DNA of 18,007 bases from Aliitabrizicola sp031425325. Its GTDB lineage: Bacteria; Pseudomonadota; Alphaproteobacteria; Rhodobacterales; Rhodobacteraceae. The notes beneath the pieces are model-generated. The model saw nothing but the letters and a program-made list of their open reading frames with translations. It had not been told where the DNA came from and made no database searches. Location of the stretch: positions 1 to 18,007 of the forward strand of contig JANPJD010000151.1 of the NCBI GenBank assembly GCA_031425325.1. The letters run 5' to 3'. The translations under genes and the position numbers were made by a program. This document shows, piece after piece, positions 8,021 to 13,880 of this stretch (positions are counted from its first letter, which is position 1; each line of letters begins with the position of its first letter).

Positions 8021-9015
8021 TCCGCTATGTCTTCTGGCGGGTCCTCGCCATGATCCCGACGCTGCTGCTGATCTCGTTCCTCGTCTTTCTGATCATCGAA
8101 CTGCCCCCCGGCGACTTCTTCGAAAGCTATGTCTCCGAGCTGCGCGCGCTGGGCGAAGAAGCTGACCTCGCCGAGATCGAGATGCTGCGAGAGCGCTACG
8201 GCTTTGATCAACCCTTCCTGATCCGCTACGTCAACTGGGTCGGCGGGATGCTGGTCGGGGACTTCGGCTATTCGTTCGAGTACCGCCTGCCGGTGAACGA
8301 GGTCGTGGGCGACCGGCTTTGGCTGACGGTTGTGCTTTCGGTGTTCACGATCCTCTTCACCTGGGCGCTGGCCTTTCCGATCGGCATCTACTCGGCCACG
8401 CACCAGTATAGCTGGGGCGATTACGGACTGACTTTCCTTGGCCTTATGGGCATCGCCGTGCCGAACTTCATGCTGGCGCTGATCATCATGTATTTCGCCA
8501 ACGTCTGGTTCGGCATCTCGATCGGCGGGCTGATGGACCGCGAGTTTACCGGCCAGCCGATGAGCTGGGACAAGTTCACCTCGATCCTGTCGCACATCTG
8601 GATTCCCGTGGTGATCATCGGCACGGCAGGCACGGCGGGGATGGTTCGGCGGCTGCGGGCGAACCTGCTGGACGAGTTGCAGAAGCAATACGTGATCACC
8701 GCCCGCGCCAAGGGCCTGCCGCCGGGCAAGGTTCTGCGGAAGTATCCGCTTCGGATGGCGCTCAACTTCTTCATCGCCGACATCGGCTCGATCCTGCCCG
8801 CGATCATCTCGGGGGCCGAGGTGACGGCGATCGTGCTGTCGCTCGAGACGACGGGACCGATGCTGATCCGCGCGCTGCAAAGCCAGGACATGTATCTGGC
8901 GGGGTCGTTCCTGATGTTCCTCGCCTTCCTTACCGTCATCGGAGTGCTCGTGTCGGACATCCTGCTCGCGCTTCTCGACCCACGCATCCGGCTAGGCGCA
9001 GGAAGCGCGCGATGA
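8017..9015 (+). CDS. ABC importer permease, DppB/OppB type
   Basis: 332-residue inner-membrane permease. Hydrophobic segments lie at about residues 8-28, 101-125, 137-160, 193-211, 251-275 and 292-318, the usual six for this type. The N-terminal YVFWRVLAMIPTLLLISFLVF segment is characteristic of DppB/OppB proteins. The cytoplasmic EAA loop that docks on the ATPase is at about 225-248, around VITARAKGLPPGKVLRKY. Residues 31-70 form a periplasmic segment with the family's LRERYGFDQPFLIRY element. Start GTG 8017 overlaps the binding-protein stop by 4 bases, and its own stop overlaps the next ATG, so subunits are probably made in balance by coupled translation. Confidence 0.92.
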   Translation: MIRYVFWRVLAMIPTLLLISFLVFLIIELPPGDFFESYVSELRALGEEADLAEIEMLRERYGFDQPFLIRYVNWVGGMLVGDFGYSFEYRLPVNEVVGDRLWLTVVLSVFTILFTWALAFPIGIYSATHQYSWGDYGLTFLGLMGIAVPNFMLALIIMYFANVWFGISIGGLMDREFTGQPMSWDKFTSILSHIWIPVVIIGTAGTAGMVRRLRANLLDELQKQYVITARAKGLPPGKVLRKYPLRMALNFFIADIGSILPAIISGAEVTAIVLSLETTGPMLIRALQSQDMYLAGSFLMFLAFLTVIGVLVSDILLALLDPRIRLGAGSAR

Positions 9016-10196
9016 CCGACACGCAATCGCGCAACCCCTTGCCCGAGCCGGGTGCGCCGATGACGCACTTCGTCTCGGACGCGCCGTTTGACCCCTATGC
9101 CGCCGAGAAGCGCGATGGTGGCGAGGCCGCGCAGGCGTCGCAGCTTCGCCTCATGTGGTGGCAGTTCCGGCGGCACCGCGTGGCGGTCGTGTCGGGCATC
9201 TTCCTGATCTTCATGTATGCGACGACCCTGATTTCCGAGTTTCTGGCCCCCTACAATCTGCACACCCGCAACACCGACTTCATCCACGCGCCGCCGCAGG
9301 GCATCCGCATCTTCCATGAGGGGCAGCTCGTCGCCCCCTTCGTCTATGGCCGCACGATGACACTCGACATGGAGAACCTGCGGCGCGTCTACACCGAGGA
9401 TCGCACCGACGTTCAGACGCTGCGCTTCTTTTGCAGTGGCGACCCCTACAAGTTCTGGGGGATGTTCGATGCCGATACGCATCTCGTCTGCCCAGCGGAA
9501 GGGGGGCAGATGTTCCTTCTGGGCACCGACCGCCTTGGCCGGGACGTGCTGTCGCGTATCATCTATGGTGCGCGCATCTCGCTGACCATCGGGCTGATCG
9601 GTGTCACGCTCAGCTTCGTGCTGGGCATCGTGATCGGCGGGCTGGCGGGCTATCACGGCGGCTGGTTCGACAACATAGTGCAGCGGGTCATCGAGGTTCT
9701 TCAGTCGATCCCGTCGATCCCGCTCTGGATGGCGCTGGCCGCGATCATTCCTGTCACATGGAGTCCGATCCTCGTCTATGCGGGGATCACGGTGATCCTT
9801 GCCATGCTCGACTGGACAGGCCTTGCGCGCGCGGTACGCTCGAAGCTTCTGTCGCTGCGGGAAGAGGATTACGTTCTGGCCGCCAGGCTGATGGGTGCGG
9901 GCAGCGGGCGCATCATCGGCCGGCACATGATCCCTGGCTTCATGTCGCACCTGATCGCCAGCGCCACGCTGACCATCCCCGGCATGATCCTTGGCGAAAC
10001 GGCGCTCTCGTTCCTCGGGATCGGCCTGCGCCCTCCGATCACAAGCTGGGGCATCCTTCTGACCGAGGCGCGCAGCGTGAACACCATCGCGCTTTACCCG
10101 TGGCTTCTTTATCCGGTCGTGCCCGTCGTGCTGGTGGTGCTCGCGTTCAATTTCCTCGGTGACGGTCTCCGCGACGCCGCCGATCCCTATACGTGA
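9012..10196 (+). CDS. ABC importer permease, DppC/OppC type with long periplasmic insert
   Basis: 394 residues, the second permease of the importer. The N-terminal 50 residues are cytoplasmic. The first membrane segment (about 57-78) is followed by a long soluble stretch of about 100 residues (79-180) ending in LLGTDRLGRDVLSRIIYGARISL, the standard DppC lead-in to the transport domain. The stretch contains YGRTMTLDMENL and FFCSGDPYKFW. Typical DppC/OppC proteins are about 300 residues with a short loop here, so this insert is probably a docking surface for a larger binding protein. Further membrane segments lie at about 188-212, 237-250, 253-270, 312-334 and near the end. The EAA loop is at 287-303 (VLAARLMGAGSGRIIGR). 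ATG 9012 overlaps the previous stop. Confidence 0.92.
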   Translation: MTDTQSRNPLPEPGAPMTHFVSDAPFDPYAAEKRDGGEAAQASQLRLMWWQFRRHRVAVVSGIFLIFMYATTLISEFLAPYNLHTRNTDFIHAPPQGIRIFHEGQLVAPFVYGRTMTLDMENLRRVYTEDRTDVQTLRFFCSGDPYKFWGMFDADTHLVCPAEGGQMFLLGTDRLGRDVLSRIIYGARISLTIGLIGVTLSFVLGIVIGGLAGYHGGWFDNIVQRVIEVLQSIPSIPLWMALAAIIPVTWSPILVYAGITVILAMLDWTGLARAVRSKLLSLREEDYVLAARLMGAGSGRIIGRHMIPGFMSHLIASATLTIPGMILGETALSFLGIGLRPPITSWGILLTEARSVNTIALYPWLLYPVVPVVLVVLAFNFLGDGLRDAADPYT

Positions 10197-11416
10197 CCGA
10201 TCCGATGCCCGACCGGTTCGAGAATGCGCGCATCCTGATGTACAGCCACGACACGTTCGGGCTGGGCCACCTGCGGCGGTGCCGCGCCATCGCCCATGCG
10301 CTTGTCGAGCAGTATCGCGGGCTGAGTGTGCTGATCATCTCGGGCTCGCAGATCGCGGGGGCCTTCGACTATCGCGCGCGCGTCGACTTCGTGAAGATCC
10401 CCAGCGTCATCAAGCTGCGGAACGGCGAATACACCTCGATGTCGACGCACATGGACCTGCAGGACACCATCGCGATGCGCCGGTCGATCATCCGGCACAC
10501 CGCCGAGACGTTCCAGCCCGACATCCTGATCGTCGACAAGGAGCCGATGGGCCTTCGTGGCGAGATGGAAGAGACGCTGGGCTACCTGCGCTCGCGCGGG
10601 ACGACGCTGGTGCTGGGCCTTCGCGACGTGATGGACGCGCCCCATCTGCTCGAGGCGGAGTGGAAACGCTCGGACGTGCTGGCCAAGATCGACCGATTCT
10701 ACGATCAGGTCTGGGTCTATGGGCCGCCCGAGTTCCACGACCCGCTGGTGGGGCTCGACGTGCCGCCCGGCGTGCGCGCGAAGATGGAATTCGTGGGCTT
10801 CCTTCAGCGCCGCGCCCTGCACGAGGCGCAATCCTCGAACCGTCCGTCGGGGGAATACATCCTTGTGACGACGGGCGGCGGCGGCGATGGCGCCGATCTC
10901 GTGCGCGAGGTTCTAGCCGCCTATCGCCACGATCCGGCCCTGCCCATCAAGGCCCTGATCGTGCTTGGCCCCTACATGTCCGCGGAGCAGCGCAGCGATT
11001 TTCTGCGGCAGGGGCAGACGATCCCCAATATCGAGGTGATCGAGTTCGACACGCGGATGGAAGAGCTGATCGCGACCTCGACCGCGGTGGTCGCCATGGG
11101 CGGCTACAACACCTATTGTGAAATCCTGTCTTTCGATAAGCCGGCGCTGATCGTGCCGCGCACGACCCCCCGCGAAGAGCAGTTGCTGCGTGCGCGGCGG
11201 GCAAGCGAGCTTGGGCTGGTCGACATGCTGTTGCCGGAGGAGGCCGACGATCCGGGGCGTATGGCGGCAGCGTTGCGGTCCCTGCCGCACCGCGCCCCGC
11301 CGTCCCACGCGCCTGATGGGCTGCGCCTCGAGGGGTTGTCGAACATCGCGCGGATCGTGGGGGACGACCTGCGCCGGAGGCGCGAGCGGACCGGGCGGTT
11401 CAAGGCGCTGCCGTGA
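10193..11416 (+). CDS. MurG/GT28-like glycosyltransferase (first of two)
   Basis: 407 residues, GT-B fold, no signal peptide or membrane segment, so cytoplasmic or peripheral. The N-terminal acceptor domain has the glycine-rich loop GLGHLRRC at 23-30, where MurG-type enzymes have a GGxxxH-like loop. The C-terminal donor domain has TTGGGGDG at 226-233, AMGGYNT at 301-307 and REEQLLRARR at 327-336, matching the GGxxT and EQ donor-site motifs of family 28 enzymes that use UDP-sugars. The donor and acceptor are unknown. Start GTG 10193 overlaps the permease stop (GTGA); ATG 10205 is an in-frame alternative. It is one cistron after an ABC permease, an unusual place for a glycosyltransferase. The gene at 12660 shares its motif layout, so the two may be distant paralogues. 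Confidence 0.82.
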   Translation: MTDPMPDRFENARILMYSHDTFGLGHLRRCRAIAHALVEQYRGLSVLIISGSQIAGAFDYRARVDFVKIPSVIKLRNGEYTSMSTHMDLQDTIAMRRSIIRHTAETFQPDILIVDKEPMGLRGEMEETLGYLRSRGTTLVLGLRDVMDAPHLLEAEWKRSDVLAKIDRFYDQVWVYGPPEFHDPLVGLDVPPGVRAKMEFVGFLQRRALHEAQSSNRPSGEYILVTTGGGGDGADLVREVLAAYRHDPALPIKALIVLGPYMSAEQRSDFLRQGQTIPNIEVIEFDTRMEELIATSTAVVAMGGYNTYCEILSFDKPALIVPRTTPREEQLLRARRASELGLVDMLLPEEADDPGRMAAALRSLPHRAPPSHAPDGLRLEGLSNIARIVGDDLRRRRERTGRFKALP

Positions 11417-12663
11417 CCGCTGCGCCGAACCGGCGGATCGCAGTTCTTGTGAAGGGCTGGCCAAGGCTGTCCGAGACCTTCATCGCCCAAGAGCTGCGCG
11501 GGCTCGAGGAAGCGGGCCTCGAGCTTGCCATCGTCTCGTTGCGCCATCCGACCGATGCCAAACGCCACGCCGTCCACGGCGAGGTGACGGCCCCGGTGAC
11601 GTACCTGCCCGAATATCTGTATCAGGAGCCGCTGCGGGTGCTGCGCGGCCTGCGGGCCGCGTGCCGCCATCCGGGGTTCGCCGCCGCCTTGCGTTCCTTC
11701 CTGCGCGACTTGCGGCGCGACATGACGCCGAACCGGGTGCGACGCTTCGGGCAGGCCGCCGTGCTGGTGGCCGAGTGGCCGGACGGGGCCGAATGGCTGC
11801 ACGCGCATTTCATCCACACACCTGCCTCGGTCGCGGATTACGCCGGGCAGATCCGGGGCGTGCCCTTCAGCGTTTCGGCCCATGCCAAGGACATCTGGAC
11901 CTCACCCGACTGGGAGCTTGCGGGAAAGCTCGACCGGGCGCGCTGGGCCGTGACCTGCACGGCGACGGGGCACGCGCATCTGTCCGCGCTGGCGAGGGCG
12001 CCCGAGCGGGTTCACCTGAGCTATCACGGGCTGAACCTGTCGCGCTTTCCCCGCTTCGAGGGGGAGAGGCAGAAGCGGGACGGCTCTGATCCCGATGACC
12101 CGGTGCGGATCGTCAGCGTGGGGCGGGCGGTGCCGAAGAAGGGCTACGATACGCTGCTGCGCGCTCTCGCCCTGCTGCCAGAGCGGCTGCACTGGCGCTT
12201 CGTGCATTATGGCGGCGGGCCGGATCGTGCGGCCCTGCGGGCGCTCGCCGCCTCGCTCGGGATTGCCGATCGGGTGGAGTGGCTGGGCGCGGTCGACCAG
12301 GCCGAGGTGCTGGCCGCCTACCGCGAGGCCGACCTTTTCGCGCTCGCGTGCCGCGTGACGCCGGACGGCGATCGGGACGGGCTGCCCAATGTTCTGGTTG
12401 AGGCGGCAAGCCAGGGCCTGTGCTGTGTTGCGACGGATGTCTCGGGCATCCCCGAGCTGTTCGCCGACGGGCGCAACGGCCTGCTGGTGCCGTCCGAGAA
12501 CCCGCCCGCCCTTGCCGGGGCGCTTGGCCGCGCGATCCGCGACCCCGACCTGCGCGCGGCGCTGGGGTCGGCCGCCGAGGCGCAGGTCCGCGAGACGCTG
12601 GACTATCATCGCAGCGTCGGCCATCTCGTCGCCCTCTTCCAACGCGAGTGGAGCCGCGCATGA
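11413..12663 (+). CDS. GT4-family glycosyltransferase
   Basis: 416 residues, GT-B fold. The N-terminus WPRLSETFIAQEL (16-28) is typical of GT4 enzymes from exopolysaccharide clusters of the colanic-acid type. Other landmarks are LHAHFIHTPASVA (129-141), SAHAKDIW (155-162), the donor-domain lead VSVGRAVPKKGYDTLL (235-249) and a late DGLPNVLVEA (322-331). In the EX7E motif the first glutamate is replaced by D322, with E330 kept; this conservative variant occurs in active members. It would transfer a sugar from a nucleotide donor, retaining configuration. GTG 11413 overlaps the previous stop (GTGA), and its own stop overlaps the next ATG, placing it between two GT28-like genes in one coupled series. 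Substrates unknown. Confidence 0.88.
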   Translation: MTAAPNRRIAVLVKGWPRLSETFIAQELRGLEEAGLELAIVSLRHPTDAKRHAVHGEVTAPVTYLPEYLYQEPLRVLRGLRAACRHPGFAAALRSFLRDLRRDMTPNRVRRFGQAAVLVAEWPDGAEWLHAHFIHTPASVADYAGQIRGVPFSVSAHAKDIWTSPDWELAGKLDRARWAVTCTATGHAHLSALARAPERVHLSYHGLNLSRFPRFEGERQKRDGSDPDDPVRIVSVGRAVPKKGYDTLLRALALLPERLHWRFVHYGGGPDRAALRALAASLGIADRVEWLGAVDQAEVLAAYREADLFALACRVTPDGDRDGLPNVLVEAASQGLCCVATDVSGIPELFADGRNGLLVPSENPPALAGALGRAIRDPDLRAALGSAAEAQVRETLDYHRSVGHLVALFQREWSRA

Positions 12664-13817
12664 CATCCCGGCACGTCTTCTTCTACGTCCAGCATCTGCT
12701 TGGCATCGGGCATCTGGCGCGCGCAAGCCGCATCGCCCGGGCCCTGATCGCCGAGGGGATGCAGGTGACGCTGGTGACGGGCGGGCTGCCGGTGCCGGGC
12801 TTTCCGGGGGCGGATATCCCGCATCTGGCCCTGCCGCCTGTTGCGGTTGCGGATGGGGGCTTCCGGGGCCTGGTCGACGTCACTGGCACGCCCGTCGATG
12901 CTGCGTTCCTTGACCGCCGCCGCGATGCGCTGCTTGCGGCCTTTCATCAGGCGCGGCCCGACGTGGTGATGATCGAGGCCTTCCCCTTCGGCCGCAAGCA
13001 GGTGCGGTTCGAGCTTTTGCCCCTGATCGAGGCGGTCGAGGCCGCGAGGCCGCGCCCGATCCTCGTGACCTCGCTGCGCGACATTCTGCAAAGGCGCGGC
13101 AAGATCGAACGTGACGAGGAAACGGCCAACCTCGTGAACCGCCATTTCGACCGGGTGCTGGTGCATGGCGATCCAAGGTTTGCAGCCCTCGGCGACAGCT
13201 TTCCGCTGGCGGACCGGATCGCGGCCAAGGTGGTCTATACCGGTCTCGTCTGCCCGCCACTGCCTGCGATGCCTGTCGAGCGGTTCGATGTGGTCGTGTC
13301 GGCGGGCGGCGGGGCGGTCGGGGCCAGCCTGGTGCGCGCGGCGGCCGGGGCTGCGCGCCTTCTGCCCGAGGTCCCGTCCTGGTGCATCATCACCGGCCCG
13401 AACCTGCGCCAGCCGGACTACGACGCGCTGGCCGCTACCGTGCCGCCAGGCGTCACCCTGACGCGGTTCCGCAGCGATCTGACAAGCCTTCTGTCAGGCG
13501 CCCGTCTGTCCGTCTCGCAGGCGGGCTATAACACGGTCGGTGACATCCTGCTTGCCGGGTGCCGCGCGATCCTGATCCCCTATACGGCGCAGGGCGAGAC
13601 CGAGCAGGCCGACCGGGCCGAGCGTCTGGCCCGGCTGGGACGTGCCACCGTTCTTGAGGATACAGGACTGACGGCGGAAGGACTTGCCGAGGCGGTCAAG
13701 GGCGCGCTTGCACAGACCCTGTCGACTTCCGAGCCGCTTCTGGATACAGACGGCGCTTCCCGAACCGCACGTATCCTGCAACAGCTTGTGACCAGGGCCG
13801 AAGTCGTCGGCCTTTGA
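12660..13817 (+). CDS. MurG/GT28-like glycosyltransferase (second of two)
   Basis: 385 residues from ATG 12660, which overlaps the GT4 stop by 4 bases. The frame is open back to 12420, but that part lies inside the GT4 gene and reads as arginine-rich shadow sequence. The N-terminal domain has YVQHLLGIGHLARASR at 9-24, giving the glycine loop GIGHLARA. The C-terminal donor domain has VVSAGGGAVG at 212-221, VSQAGYNT at 285-292 and EQADRAERL at 315-323, equivalent to the UDP-sugar site of MurG-like enzymes. No membrane segment is visible. The protein shares the layout of the gene at 10193 (GLGHL/GIGHL loop, triple glycine, GYNT, EQ motif) but differs much elsewhere. It is the last gene of the 4215-13817 series; a terminator-like hairpin follows 23 bases after the stop. 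Confidence 0.84.
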   Translation: MTSRHVFFYVQHLLGIGHLARASRIARALIAEGMQVTLVTGGLPVPGFPGADIPHLALPPVAVADGGFRGLVDVTGTPVDAAFLDRRRDALLAAFHQARPDVVMIEAFPFGRKQVRFELLPLIEAVEAARPRPILVTSLRDILQRRGKIERDEETANLVNRHFDRVLVHGDPRFAALGDSFPLADRIAAKVVYTGLVCPPLPAMPVERFDVVVSAGGGAVGASLVRAAAGAARLLPEVPSWCIITGPNLRQPDYDALAATVPPGVTLTRFRSDLTSLLSGARLSVSQAGYNTVGDILLAGCRAILIPYTAQGETEQADRAERLARLGRATVLEDTGLTAEGLAEAVKGALAQTLSTSEPLLDTDGASRTARILQQLVTRAEVVGL

Positions 13818-13842
13818 CCGCCTTATCCCGGTCCGCTACGGT
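13814..13842 (+). promoter_or_regulatory. Candidate promoter for the ABC exporter-like gene
   Basis: TTGACC at 13814-13819 and TACGGT at 13837-13842 are separated by exactly 17 bases and resemble housekeeping promoters of GC-rich alphaproteobacteria. The -35 element overlaps the stop codon of the upstream glycosyltransferase gene. Predicted transcription start is near 13849, about 32 bases before ATG 13881. Confidence 0.45.
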
Positions 13843-13866
13843 CGCGCTTTCGCGCCATTTTTATTT
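13840..13866 (+). terminator. Terminator-like hairpin after the glycosyltransferase operon
   Basis: GG-t-CGCG (13840-13846) pairs with CGCG-CC (13851-13856) around a CTTT loop, with one bulged T, and is followed by ATTTTTATTT (13857-13866). This is the only T-rich run after a stem that I noticed in the window, and it stands right after the last coupled cistron. It overlaps the -10 of the candidate promoter, so upstream transcription may end where new transcription begins. Confidence 0.45.
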
Positions 13867-13880
13867 CGGCAGTCCGCTTC

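Noticed and set aside
12420..12659. N-terminal extension of the second GT28-like gene
   Set aside because: Lies inside the GT4 gene, reads as Arg/Pro-rich shadow, and ATG 12660 makes the same 4-base overlap seen throughout the operon.
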